Assembly (NCBI GenBank): GCA_914767885.1
Contig: CAJZBQ010000030.1
Location: forward strand, 558,001 to 622,000
Direction: 5' to 3'
DNA length: 64,000 bases
DNA from: Blepharisma stoltei
Lineage: Eukaryota; Ciliophora; Heterotrichea; Heterotrichida; Blepharismidae
Below, piece after piece: positions 33,861-45,618 of this stretch. Under the pieces are notes generated by a model. That model saw only the letters and a program-made list of their open reading frames with translations. It did not search any database and was not told the origin of the DNA. A program made the translations under genes and the position numbers. Each line of letters starts with the position of its first letter. Position 1 is the stretch's first letter.

Positions 33861-34015
33861 TATAGAATTTTCCCATAGATGGTGCTGTTTGCCCTTGGTT
33901 TCCCCACTGAGAAAATTTTTTGGTTTTGACAAAACTATATGGTACTGGTCGAACCAAAAAATTTTCTCAGTAGCCAAATCAAGGGCAAACAGCGCCAAAT
34001 TTAGGAAAATTCTAT
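33861..34015. mobile_element. Palindromic MITE, TATAGAATTTTCCC ends
   Basis: 155-bp near-perfect hairpin starting TATAGAATTTTCCCATAGAT and ending in its inverse. It sits 7 bp upstream of the receptor start codon. Same family as 58659-58814 and the decayed 11335-11480. Confidence 0.82.
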
Positions 34016-34320
34016 AATTTATATTATATTTGAAGAGTTGTAGATTATAAGCCTCAAATAAAGTATGGTGGCGAAAAATTTCATATTAATTAATTATCTT
34101 CTTATTTGCATTAACAATAACATTTATACATTATTCTTATATCTTGCATAATTAATTTCTCTCTGAAAATATTATATTCCTATTTATCTCATTAATAAAA
34201 ATCAAACTATTTATAAATTTCTTTATTTGAAAATCTTATATTGCCTTAAAAATGCAAAATTCCAATAATTTTATTTTATCAGTGTTTTCCGCACTGCAAA
34301 ACCTTTAAATTAATTGCAAA
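34016..34320. other. AT-rich divergent intergenic region
   Basis: 305 bp between the palindromic MITE and the FHA gene; AT-rich, no feature recognised. Confidence 0.45.
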
Positions 34321-35305
34321 ATGGGAAGCAAGATAAATGTAATCTGTAATAAGGTGTTGCAGAGGCTCAGCCGAAACAAACGGTGAAGTTCAAATAATTT
34401 ATGACAAGGTTCTTCGTAAAGATAACATTGATATGATGAATCTTTCAGTAGATGAATTAAAAGAGCAAAGTAAACAAACACTGGCCCTCATCAAGCGAGG
34501 AATGTGCACTCCAGATGATCCCAGTAGATGAAACAACCCAGAAAGGCTTGAAAAACTATTGACTGTAGCTATGCAAGGCAAACTTTTACGGCTCAAAGTT
34601 AAAAGTTCTTTAATTTTACCAAGAAATTCAGTTATAAACATTTCCCCTCTCAAGTATGAGCTGAGCAATCGCGGGGCAAAGGATGGCGTCACTTATTTGG
34701 GCTGCAAGAAAAAAGACAGGCCGAAAGGACAAATTGTATGTGATTTTGTGATACCTTTGGCAGATAAAGCATTAGCAAACTCATTGAGGACTCCTCACTT
34801 TTTGATATGATATGACCCTTATATAGATTCTTATTATATAAGAGATTTTGCTGTAGGCTCTGGAGTCTATGCAAAAATAGACTATACTTTAGCTTTATAT
34901 AAGAAGCAGTATATTGTTACCTTTGGGGAATCACATTTGCTTATTACGATAATCCCATCAACTCCATACCCAAGACTTTGCCTTAAAGTTTATGGAGGAA
35001 AAACGTCTGGAGAGTTGATATTCTTCGACGCCCATGAATATCATATGGACCAAGTTTACGTCGGCCGAGATCAAAGCTGTAATGTTTTTATTGACGACAA
35101 TTTAATTTCAAAAAAACAAGCCACAATCTTCTACAGCCAGAAAAAAGGCTGAATGCTAGTAGATGGGGATTTGCAAACTCAAAGACCAAGCACAAATGGA
35201 ACTTGGTAAAATTTATTTAGGCTCTATTTAAATGACGATTTAGAACTTAAAGAAGGGATGGAACTTAAAGCATTCCAAACATTATTTAAAGTCAATATTT
35301 ATTAG
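34321..35305 (+). CDS. FHA-domain protein
   Basis: The C-terminal ~100 residues form a forkhead-associated domain: VYVGRDQSCNVFIDDNLISKKQATI holds the Gly-Arg and Ser residues of the phosphothreonine pocket, followed by STNGTWLYLNDD. The last segment is reached through a 15-nt intron at 35206-35220 (GTAAAATTTATTTAG). The N-terminal two thirds (SVDELKEQSKQTLALIKRGM, LPRNSVINISPLKYELS) are unrecognised. The start is uncertain: ATG 34321 plus the 15-nt intron-like GTAATCTGTAATAAG leaves the frame one base off the frame that is clearly coding from about 34347. Several Trp codons are TGA. Likely a phospho-dependent binding protein. Confidence 0.75.
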
Positions 35306-35405
35306 TACTTTATTATTTTCTTAATAAATCTGCTTAAAATTGGCTTAGTTTATATTATTGTTAGGCTTCAAATACGAACAAAAATATTCAAAAGAATAAT
35401 CTAAA

Positions 35406-37806
35406 ATGGGGAGCGAAAGTTTAATTCAATCTATCAAAAGACTCAAGCAGCTTCATTCAAGAGCAACCAAAAGACACGTCAGACTCATCACTTTGCTTGA
35501 TTCAATTGAAATTGACACCGTAAAAGTAACTTTTATTCAGGAATATCCCAACAAAGTCGCCTTTGACCTCGCCTCTTTTGAGGAATTTACAAGAATTGCA
35601 AGTGACCTGTATGAGCAAGATACTGAAAATTCTGAAATTACTGAAGCAATTGAAGAGAAAATCCTGGAAATAAGCAAAATAAAACGAGTCACAAAGTCTT
35701 TGAAACAGCATCTCATACATATTAAAGAGAGACTTAAAAGAGATGGAAAAATCATCAGCACTAACGGTAAAAGAGTTACGGCAGTTGTAAAAGAATATAG
35801 AGAAAGATGCAGGATTGGCTTTATTGATCATCTCAAAATGATGGATTTAGACCTTAGGAGAATACTAAAACCTATTGTTCCGAATAAAGTTATTGATGAA
35901 AACGTTAATTTTCCAAAGATCAATAATAATGAAAGCTTAGTGGCTTCGCTTGAATCTTCACAAGTTTCAAAAAAACCGCCGGAGACAGTAGAAGAAGTAG
36001 AGATTCCAGAAATACAAGAAATTGACCAGACGAATGACCTGGAAATTGAAATCGAGAACGAAGAAAGTCAAATTGATAAACTAAATGCTCACATTGGCAT
36101 GCTGGTTAATACTTTAGAAACGGTTGCTAAAGATTTAATACAAGTTTTAGGAGAATGCAATAGGAAATATTATGAAATTGTGAACCCTGCACAGCTAGGC
36201 TCTGGCCCTCCAACACCATTAGCTATGCCTTTGCCTGACTCCCCCCCCCTTTAAATTGGAACTAAAAATTTTGTTCCAATTTAAAGGGGGGTTAATTGTA
36301 TTTTTTAAAAAAAAAATATCAATATAAAATGTTTTTTATAAAATATATAAAAATTTCAACAAAAAAAAATTCCAAAAACTTATCGAATTAGATCAATAAA
36401 TTTGTTTAATAAAATGCTATTTACTCTTTATCCTTTAAAACAAAGCAAGATATAACTAAATTTTCATTATTAGTTAATACGCCACTATTAATTGGTATCA
36501 AAATTATTTACACAAAAATTATTATTTTTATTGATAAAAAAAATTAAAAAAAAAAAAAAAATTTTAGAAAATTTATCGATCAAAGTGCTAATTTTGTTTT
36601 AAATAAAATATTATTTATACTCTATTCTTTAAAATAAAGCAAGAAATAACTAAATTTTGAAATTTTATAAAGAATTCCTATTGAATTTATATCAAAACTA
36701 TCCAAATAAAAAATATCATTTTTATCAAAAAAAAACAAAAATTTTTTTTAAAATTTAGCAATTAAGGATAATAAATTTATTTAAATAAGATGTTCTTTAT
36801 ACTTTTTTCTTTAAAAAAGAGCAAGATATAACTAAATTTTTAATTTTAGTTAAGAAAAAACATTTAACTTATATATCAAAACTTTTAGATAAAAATTATA
36901 TATATAATTTTTTATTATAAAATTAAATTTTGTTCCAATTTAAAGGGGGGTTAATTTACCAAAAAAGTGGAAATTTTACCGATATTTTGTTCCAATTTAA
37001 AAGGGGGGAGTGAGTATTTTACATTCGAAATGGGTGAATCTCAAGAAATAATTCCCCAAACCCCACAAACCCCTTTAGTCCAAAAGCAGACTATTCAAAA
37101 AATAAAATCAAGGCTAAATGAGTTAAAATCAAAAGGTGAACTATCAACTGCTCAATGTGACTTGTTTAAGTCAAGACTTGAAAAAATGATGAAAGAAGGC
37201 CAATACGACCTAAATAAAATTTTCCACGATACAAATATTCCAGTCACTAAACGTGAAGAAATTGTATTTAAACTTATTAACCCAGAATTTCAAGAAGCCA
37301 ACGATGTAAGCATCCATGAAATCCTAGACTCTAACAGATCAAAAGACAACCCAAATACCCAAAGAAACGTCAAAAAAATCGATAAACTGAAGCCACCAAT
37401 AGTATCTGAAGTCAAAACAACTGAAAGAAAGCAAACCCATGAAGACGAAAACCAGAAAAAATTGGAGTATACTATTGACGAAAAATTAGAAGTCCTCCAC
37501 AATACTCCTGCAGATACAGAAAAAATAACACAGCAATATTATACCCCTAAGGCAGAACCAACAAAAAAACCAGACAGGTTTTACAAGCAAAGAAAGTCTT
37601 TACCAGCTTCAGACATTAAAGAGAAAAAAATTGATGGACTCGCCAAAATAAAATCCGCTTCCAAACTAGCCCATGGAGAAAGGGTTAAGCAGGTAAGGGT
37701 CAGATCAAGCACCCCAGTGATGAATAAAAGAAAAACTTCACCTTTAGGAAAAGGAAGTATTTCTTTATCAAGAAAAAAAGGAGCTGTAAACAAGTCTATG
37801 ATGTAA
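35406..37806 (+). CDS. Coiled-coil / disordered protein, ~540 aa
   Basis: ATG 35406 to TAA 37806 after removal of the 775-bp IES 36236-37010, which reads A-M-P-L-P-E-Y-F-T-F-E-M-G. The first half is helical and charged (residues ~1-130, then an acidic stretch PETVEEVEIPEIQEIDQ). The second half has a helix (IQKIKSRLNELKSKGEL) and then a Lys/Ser/Thr/Pro-rich basic tail. No named domain. The N-terminal half may be a microtubule- or centrosome-associated helix bundle, but that is a guess. Confidence 0.7.
36236..37010 (+). mobile_element. MITE-type IES with TTTAAATTGGAACA end word, no TA boundary
   Basis: 775 bp flanked by TGA on both sides (36236-36238, 37011-37013). The left hairpin is CTCCCCCCCCTTTAAATTGG...TTTAAAGGGGGG. 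At the right the word TTGTTCCAATTTAAA-GGGGGG occurs twice. The centre is built of ~190-bp tandem units. Removal keeps the host frame. Confidence 0.88.
36370..36900 (+). repeat. Three diverged ~190-bp tandem units inside the IES
   Basis: The phrase AAAGCAAGATATAACTAAATTTT recurs at about 36443, 36636 and 36821, within longer similar units (also ATAAATTTGTTTAATAAAATG and ATATCAAAACTAT). Confidence 0.65.
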
Positions 37807-37943
37807 TGAATTCTTGACATAATTCACATTATATCATATTTTTTGAAATAATTATTTCTATGACAAAATAGTTTTTAAATTGATTTTTAAATTGGCAAAA
37901 AAAAGATTTCTGTCACTGATTTTTCAATTGGTTATAAAAATTA

Positions 37944-40900
37944 ATGCAAGGTCACGTTGATGAAATAGAATATTTAAAAAATCACGGCGACGAAGAAGAA
38001 AACGAAGAAGCCAGTGGGGACTCGAAGGATCAAATTTTAAAGCTACTCAAATCCAGGCTTTTTTCGCTTTTCTTCAGACTGAACACCTTGAAGGTTGCCA
38101 TCCCTATTCATTATCACATGGTAATGATAGCGATTGAAGGTCTACAGCTTCTGACACTTGTACTAAATGATGGCAGCTATAATAAGCTTGGACCGTATGA
38201 TAGCGATAGTCCTTGAAATTTATCCCAAACCCAATGACTAATTGATGTTTGCTGGGTTTTCAGAGTTGACCGATATTTGCGAGGCAGCTCCACAGGCTTC
38301 ATGGTTTTGCTTGGGATATGAGGATTTTTACTGGCGTCTCTGGTAGGGATCGGTGTCTTTATCGCTATTGAAAATAAAAATTATTCCTCAATTATGAGCT
38401 TTTTATTGAAAATTCTTAAAGCTCTGATAACTCTACTGACGAACTTGTTATTTATCCCTATAATAGACACATTGGCGTTTGCTATAAGATGCTCGCTAGC
38501 AACTGATGATCACTGCTTAGACTTGCAAGTTGGGTATCAGTTTATGATGATCTATGTCGCTGCAAGTGTCGTCTATTTCGGAGTCATTATTCTCTGCTCC
38601 ATGCTTTATTTTGATTTTTGCCAAATTTGTGGAGGCTTCATGGCAAAGCCACACTGTAGACTAAAACTATTAAAATTGAGCTCTTATGTCGGATTGATTT
38701 TTTCATACTATTTTATTACAACAGCTGGAAAAGTCATTTTGTTTTTAATTGTTTGTTTGGTTATTGGGCTTATCATAAGCTACGCTATGATTCAGTATGT
38801 ACCCTACTACAACCTTCGTATGTGCCATATCCGCTTAGGCGCAATTGTTTCGTTTACTTCAGCTGTTTTTTGTATGATAATTGGAGAGTTCTTCAAAAGT
38901 ACAGACCAAACGAACTCTTCAGTCACTATGCTTTTTTACTTCCTTACCCCTTGTTTAATACAAATTACCCAGCTTGCAATGAACAAAAGGTGCAAAAATT
39001 TAGCTGAGAAAAAAATCCAGCAATTAACAAATCCTTATCAGGTAGAAATCAAGGTAAGAATGCTTGTGCTGAAGCTAGAGGAAGCGAAAAGTAAATATGC
39101 GAAATCTATTTATGGAGCTAGTAATGAAGAAGAAAATGAGGAACTTAAAGCGCTGCAGGCTGAAACTTTTACTGAGATTGAAACTGTATATAACGAAGCG
39201 TTCAAAAAATTCCCGAATGCGGAATTTTTATATTTGTGGTCAGGGCTGATTCAATTGCATATTTTTGAAAATTATATTTTATCTATGGTCCAATGCTTCA
39301 AAGGGACTATGATTGCCAGCAAATTAGACTCCCAATATATGCTTTACCACTTCAGAAAAACCTCAGAAAGCTTCTATAAAGCTCATATGAAAGATGATGC
39401 TTATGACTATGAACACACAAATAAAATGGCGACGACACCGACCCGCCCTCTCCCGGAACTGAGGCGAGGTTGGGGACCTTGCTGCGGCCTGAAGCCAATC
39501 CGCCCAGGGAAAGGTCTGGAATGGGTACTGGTAGTTTGTGTCCGGCTAGGTTTCCCTCCCAGTCCAGCAACGACGATCCTAGGGTCGTCCCGATAGGAAA
39601 ACGGGCAAAAGGGTTTTTCCTCTAGGGACAGCTAGTGCCAATTTGGAGGGCATGGCAGGAGCCGACAAGAGCTAAGGAGTTAATCCTTAGCTCTAACCCT
39701 AGTCTGGCGACGTGAAGCACGGTGACCCAGTCCGCCTACTTCCGGGATAGCATGACCAAGCCCCATAACCGGAATGAGCTGAGTGGTAGCCTGTGGCACT
39801 TAGGTGCACACTGGGAGCAGGGCAAGGAAAGCAAGCGAGGCGTCCAAAAGGCGGAAGAAAAGGACTTTCGGTCCTGGCCGGGAGCTACTTTATAAATTTA
39901 ACTAAGACTAAGACTAAGGCTTATGACTATGAATTATTCGAAAAAGCTTTCCAAAACGCGCAGAAAAATGATGAGTCAGTGACAAGATCCCAATTTTATT
40001 TCTGGGCTGAATTAGAGTCCAAAGCACCAAAAATCCAGAAATTAAGTAAATTAGCGGGAGAAACTGCAAAAATGATTATTGTTGCTAAAGGAAACTACCA
40101 AAAATTGCTGAAGCTGAACTCAAAGAATACTCAGGCACTAGCTTCCCTCACTCTTGGAGGAAGGTATTTATAAAAAATATTATATAAAATTTTTTATTGG
40201 GATCTTTAAAATCCAAATGCAAATATGAATAATTTAATTGTAAAATTATATTATTTAGGACGCAAGCTATCTAAAATTTAATAGAATTAGTTAGAGACCT
40301 CACAGTATTTTGATTGCTTTACTTGCTCTTAAAAGTGGAATAAGAATGTATGGCTGGTTTTTAAGCAGCTTGAACAATTTTTCAGAAATGGGGCAAAGAT
40401 ACTTGAACAAAGCTGAAATGCAAGAAGAAGCTCAGCAGAAAAACCTCAACGCAAACGTCATGAGCAGCTTAAACCAGCCCCTATCATTTTTTGATGCTGA
40501 TAATGCAATTATTAGAGTTTCTGGTGACTTTGAAACTTTAGGTGAAATTCAAAAGGCAAATGCATCAGCTTGTCAGCTTTTAGGATATTTATCAGCTGAA
40601 CTAATTGGGCGTAATGTTTCTTTAATAATTCCATCACCATTTTCAGAGTCTCATGATGAATATGGCTTGCTAATATAATTAAGTTCAATTCTAATTGCTT
40701 AAGTTTATTAAAAAGCTAGCAAAAATTATTTTATAATTTACCTTAAGAAAGGATATATTAAAAAATTCCACGAATCAGGAAATTACTCAATTATAGATAA
40801 CCAACATCTTATCTTATATTTCGCAAACAAAAACAACAACATTTTTGAAGGAAGACTACTAGTGAAAGTTGTACCTAATGATGGACAGCCTCCTTTCTTA

Positions 40901-43900
40901 TCAGCAATCATCAAGCCCACAAATCCAAAATACGAAATAGTTATCATGAATAAGGACTGGGTAATAACTGGCTACAGCCAACATTGTTCCGAAATTTTTG
41001 ACTTACTTCTCTGAAAGAACCCAAAAAAATTGCTTGCTTTATTTTGTTTTTTGAAATTTAAAAATCCAATTCATAAAGAAAATTAAATTTAATTTATGTG
41101 TTTAAAATGTAATCTGTTTAAAATTTAGCAGAATTATCTAGAGATTTCATTATAATAATTATATAAAAATTTTTGTTCGCTCACACAGGGTAGGTTTTAC
41201 CAAAAAATAGGTATTTTCCAATGGTTTGGTTCGTTCACAGAAGGAGGAGTTAGGCAATACTAAAAACTCTGAACAAAAAATTTACAATATCATCACAAAA
41301 TTCGAAGACAACAAAGAAGCAATGATGAGTGAAGACGGCTACGACTACACCCACGAGCACGAAAAAACTGTAAATAACCTCAAATTGCGTTTAAGCGAGC
41401 TTAAGATTGGTGAACAGTCTGCCCATCTCCTCAAAGTCGAAGTTGTAGACAAGCAAGAAACTAAAAAAGGAGACTACACCCGCCAAGACGACAAAGACAG
41501 CAAAGCTGTAAGCACAGTTCTCCCACCTTCTAATATTTTTAACCAAAAATCAGACCCACTAAACCATATGGACATAAATCTGGAACTAGACTCTACTGAC
41601 TCTAACACCCAACAAAAAAGCAAATCTATTAGATCACCTCCACCAGGAGCAGGTGGCCCCTCAGAAACCAGTGAAAGCCAAGAAATTTCAGGTTCAAGCG
41701 AAGAAGAAAGCAGTGAAGAAGAGTCAGGCGAAGAAGACAGTAGTGCTGAAGAAATTTCAGGGAGCGAGTCTGACTTAGAAGCTACAAAAGTTGTAGGGAT
41801 GCATGGAATTGCAGATGAGCTTGATAGCTTAAAAGGGAAGAAGTTTGCAGGATTGAATGCACCAGATGAAGAAGAAAAAAAATCCTATGAGAAGAAGCAG
41901 CTTGGAGAGAGCAAGCCGCCTTCGAAAGACCAAATTAATATTGGATCTAAAGGGTCTGCTTCTAAGAGCTCAGTGTCAAAATCATCTAATTCTAAAAGTG
42001 AGGAGTCTGAAGAAAGCCAAAGTAAAAGCCAAGACAGTATAGACTGGAGTATTGACAAGCAATTTTATTAAAAATATAGATTATATCATTAATTCAATAT
42101 ATCCAGTATAAATCATCAGACGAAAGCGGAAAAAATTCTTACAGTAAATCAGGCTCTGAAGAAGGAGAAGAAAACGGAGAAGAAGAGGAGGAAGAGGAAG
42201 AAGAAGAATCAGAAAAGTCTTCAAGTGAAAACGATGAAGAGCATAGTGAAGAATACAGCCACACTGACCCTAAAGAAGAAGATCACAGTGGAATTGATGG
42301 ACAAAGCGCTCATAGCTCTTCAAAGAGTATGAACTCTTCTATGGCTTCCCTTGCTCAGTTCAATAAATCAATCAAAGCTCTCGTTGCATATGAATTTAGC
42401 CGAACCAGAAAATACGTCCTCAGATTTAAATTGACCTTGATCTTGACCATTATCGTCCTTATCGTCACTTCTGTCATGACTTTCCAGATCATTACCAATT
42501 CAGTTGACTTCAATGAAAAATTGTCACACTACGTCAATTTAGTAGGACTACTGAGAATGTATACACAAAGTATCGCGTATTATACAAGAATTATTTCATT
42601 GATGGATTTTGGATATGTACCAAATGCTGACAGAGATCTATTTTTCCAATGGTTAGCCAATGATACTACTGATATGCATAATACGAATTTAGTTATGTAT
42701 ACAAAATATGGACTTCTGAGTGATGCAGATCAGGTGGTCTACACAAATGAAGAAATTTCAACTTGGCTGCTGGAAGGGAAAACTGTCAGAGAAATCCAAA
42801 GCAATTTATTTGATGCCACTTCTAATTTTATTCTGCAGGCTTATCTCTTAAATGTTGAGTATAATAGCACGCTAGTCAACTTAACTAACAGAAGAGCCTT
42901 TTATTTGTATAGAAATGGAAATGGTGAGACGTTACAATATATCAATAATTCAGCTATTTATTATGTAGATGCTGCCTTAAGTGATTTGGACTCTGAAAGA
43001 ATCGTAGCAATCATGCTCATTTTAGTATCAGTTATTCTTCTCTGCTTCTGTGCTGGCTTCGCTGTAATTCCTGCTATAAGAGTTCTGGAAAAATCCAAAA
43101 AAGAAATTTGGGAAATTTTCTTTGAAATTCCTGGCTATGTTTGTAGAGTTATGAAGGCAAAATGCTCTGATAGACTTACAATCCTAACTCCCCCTCTGCG
43201 AGCGAATAAAGCCATTGAAAACCCCCTATTTTTTGCCCAAAGACCCACCCTCTGTGAATTATGAAAAAATAGGGTATAAGTGATAATTAGATTAGTTTAG
43301 TGATTTGTCTTTATAGTCCCCACTTCCTAAGCACCATGCGTTCCGCAGTGATATCGCTGCGGGGTGAACTCCCTCAAGGCAGCCTGACCCGGGCCCGAAA
43401 CACCCGGTTTCTCGGTAGTGGTATTCCCCTTCTGATCAGGATCATACCTGAACAACCATTTCCAACCCAGTCTCCAGAATTACCCAACCCTGCTGAGCTC
43501 AGCCAGATCGCCTTTTTTGATCGGGACCCTTTTAAACTGGAGAGACTTGCGCCCTTGAGATCTGAGTCGAACTTCGCCTTCTCCTCTTTTCCGAATCAGC
43601 TCCGAGAAAGAACTCAACCCCTTGCGGGGGATTCGGGGCGAAGCCACCAAGTAGCTTAGGCAGGCAACTCCCCCTGCCTCTTTCAGACACCGAGTCTGGG
43701 CCTCGGCGCTACTGGCAAAAAGAATGCCCGAATCAGGCCACAAATCAGCGGAGATTGTGCTGGGCCTCTCGCCTCGAGGCTAACCCTTCCATTGAATAGC
43801 TCTCCGCACCCAAAAACCACGTCCGGTATACATAAGGACACCCGCCACGGAGGGATGAGTCGCTCGTCTCCGGCTATTTTATGTATATAAGTGATAATTA

Positions 43901-45538
43901 CTATAATGAAATTTCTAGCTAATTTTCTGTTTAATTTTAAACAGTTTTAAAAAATAAATTTTACAAATTAAATAAAACTTTTACTAAATATTTTAAATTT
44001 AAAAAAAAAATTACTATAAAAATTAGATATATACAATTTTTATAAAAAAAATCAACCTCCTCCATGAGCTAACAACATTTTTTGGTTCACTTACATAGGG
44101 GAGAGTAAATGAACAAGCCAATATGGAGCTTGAAGAACTTAATGGAGATGACCAAAAAGATGATGAAGAAAAAGCTAAAGATGAAGGCAAAAGAAATGAT
44201 AGCAAGGCTAGCAAAGGAGATAGAAATGGAGATAAGTCAAAGAAAAAGAAAAATGTAGTCGAACAAAAACGTGTGTTAGCTTATGATCCAAAACAAAGAA
44301 AAATTATTGTGATTAAGCTGGCTTGTTTCTTTATTATTAGTGTTGTGTATTTTTATTTGATTTATTATACAGGATTTGAATCCGTAGGCACAATTCTTCA
44401 GGAAGAACCGCCACACGTGAACTGGGCAAGTAGAAGAAGGCAGCTGTCAAGGACTATTAATATGTGGGTGACTGAAACATTGTTTGAAAATATATACAAT
44501 TTGAGCTAAATAAACATTTTAAAAAATTTACTGCATTATAGTTGGTTATGAAATGTTTATCTTTAGTTATAAATAAATTAGCATAAGTGCGGTGGGCTAT
44601 AAATATGTTGTGCCGATGGGACAGGATGTTGGAACAGGCTATACAGTTGCTCAAATAGCACTTGATGAGCTGGATTATGTTGAAAATTCATTGATTTTCG
44701 GAAACGGTGATGAAGGATTAAGCTCAACCGACTCCAGAAGCTCTAAGCATGACAGCATCTTATTCGATAACGCATGTGCAGCTCCTTTGATGAGAAATTT
44801 ATTCCCCCACTTGGCTAACGAGCAAAATTTTTGCTTGTTAACCAAGGAGTTCATTTTTTTTAAAAAAAATTTAAAAAATCTAGATTTTTGAATATGTGAA
44901 ATGAAAACTTATTCTTTTAAAAGAGTCAAGCTTTTAAATTTAATCTACTTAATTATTATTTGTAAATAATTTAAATTAAAAAATTTTGTTTCTAAATGAG
45001 GATTAATTTTCCAAAAATAGGGATTCTCGGATGGTTTTGCTCGTTGCCCAAGGAGGAATTGGAAGATTGTACAACTGCAGGAGATGGCTGCATGATGCAA
45101 GGCCTCCATAGTGCCTTAGGGACTTATACAACCCTAGGCAGAACTTTACTATTGCAAATAGAAAATTTGAAATATATCAACAATTATACCTTAACTGGAG
45201 TCCAAGGGATTTGGAACGGCAACGATATGACCTTATTTAGAAATCTTGACAATCACTATCTCTACGATCCATTAGCTTATTCCTCAGACTTATACGAATC
45301 TGACTATAAAGATCAACAGGAGCAAATGACTGTCTGGCAAAACTTGCTAATGGCTCTTTATTCAGTCTTTTCACTATTGTTCTTCTTCTTCGTCTATAAC
45401 CCTATGATACATAAAATCGGGCAGGACACGAAAAATGCTTGGAGTATGTGCACATTGATTCCTCAAGAGTACCAAGAAGACTTCAAGAAACTTAGTGCCG
45501 CCATTAAGGAAAGGAGAGATAACTTTAAATGGAGATAA
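37944..45538 (+). CDS. TmcB-like multi-TM protein with PAS domain, 1755 aa
   Basis: Removing eight insertions (39414-39933, 40165-40348, 40676-40738, 41003-41249, 42066-42106, 43185-44105, 44493-44583, 44799-45058) from ATG 37944 gives exactly 1756 codons. The N-terminal ~490 residues hold about eight to ten TM helices. A helical region follows, then a PAS domain around residues 610-730 (SFFDADNAIIRVSGDFE, LLGYLSAELIGRNVSLIIPS, SESHDEY) and a second PAS-like part. Next come a very acidic Ser/Glu region and a C-terminal block with at least three more TM helices flanking extracellular loops (LRFKLTLILTIIVLIVTSVM, VVYFYLIYYTG, LYSVFSLLFFFFVY). This matches the large TmcB/TmcC families of ciliates; PAS sensing with membrane output is inferred. 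Confidence 0.78.
39414..39933 (+). mobile_element. SINE-like retroposon, subfamily B, in the TmcB-like gene
   Basis: 520 bp flanked by the 15-bp repeat GCTTATGACTATGAA (39399-39413, 39919-39933). 5' end CACACAAATAAAATGGCGACG, tail (ACTAAG)n. Near-identical over long stretches to the inverted copy 15921-16433. Removal gives D-D-A-Y-D-Y-E-L-F-E-K-A. Confidence 0.9.
40165..40348 (+). mobile_element. 184-bp TA-bounded IES
   Basis: TA 40165-40166 and 40349-40350. Removal gives L-G-G-R-Y-G-W-F-L. The inside retains MITE-like words (AGAATTAGTTAGAGACCTCA), so it may be a decayed copy. Confidence 0.82.
40676..40738 (+). mobile_element. 63-bp TA-bounded IES
   Basis: TA 40676-40677 and 40739-40740, in the PAS domain. 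Removal gives G-L-L-I-Y-L-K-K-G-Y. Short class. Confidence 0.75.
41003..41249 (+). mobile_element. MITE-type IES, decayed left end
   Basis: 247 bp, TTA at both ends (41003-41005, 41250-41252). The right end has the doubled TTCGTTCACAGAAGGAGGAG; the left CTTCTCTGAAAGAACCC is diverged. Removal gives E-I-F-D-L-G-N-T-K. Confidence 0.85.
42066..42106 (+). mobile_element. 41-bp TA-bounded IES
   Basis: TA 42066-42067 and 42107-42108 at the start of the acidic region. Removal gives D-K-Q-F-Y-K-S-S-D. The shortest insertion in the window; other nearby TA pairs are possible. Confidence 0.65.
43185..44105 (-). mobile_element. MITE-type IES carrying a nested SINE
   Basis: 921 bp, TAA at both ends (43185-43187, 44106-44108), CTCCCCCTCTGCGAGCG on the left, hairpin end on the right. 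About 310 bp are MITE, the rest is the SINE at 43290. Removal gives L-T-I-L-N-E-Q-A-N-M. Confidence 0.88.
43290..43900 (-). mobile_element. SINE-like retroposon, subfamily F, nested in a MITE
   Basis: 611 bp flanked by the 15-bp repeat TATAAGTGATAATTA (43275-43289, 43886-43900), itself part of the MITE consensus. Oriented right to left: 5' end TATACATAAAATAGCCGGAG, tail CTAAACTAATC. Core (reversed) at 43391-43415. The 119-residue frame inside is not a gene. Confidence 0.82.
44493..44583 (+). mobile_element. 91-bp TA-bounded IES
   Basis: TA 44493-44494 and 44584-44585. Removal gives F-E-N-I-S-A-V-G-Y-K-Y. AT-rich, no terminal repeats. Confidence 0.7.
44799..45058 (+). mobile_element. MITE-type IES with CTTGGYNAACGAGCAAA end word
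   Basis: 260 bp. Left TTCCCCCACTTGGCTAACGAG with a hairpin, right GCTCGTTGCCCAAGGAGGAA. Flanks TTA (44799-44801) and TTG (45059-45061). Removal gives M-R-N-L-E-D-C-T-T. Another end-word variant on the same scaffold. Confidence 0.82.
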
Positions 45539-45618
45539 GAATATTTTATTGATTATAGATTACATGCTTCTCTAGAAATAAGCCTTTTATTAATCAATAT
45601 AACGTTAAAGATTAACAG

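Noticed and set aside
43300..43743. Overlapping GC-rich frames of 119 and 87 residues
   Set aside because: They lie within the SINE-like element, overlap on both strands, and have no family signature. Other SINE copies show different frames at the same place.
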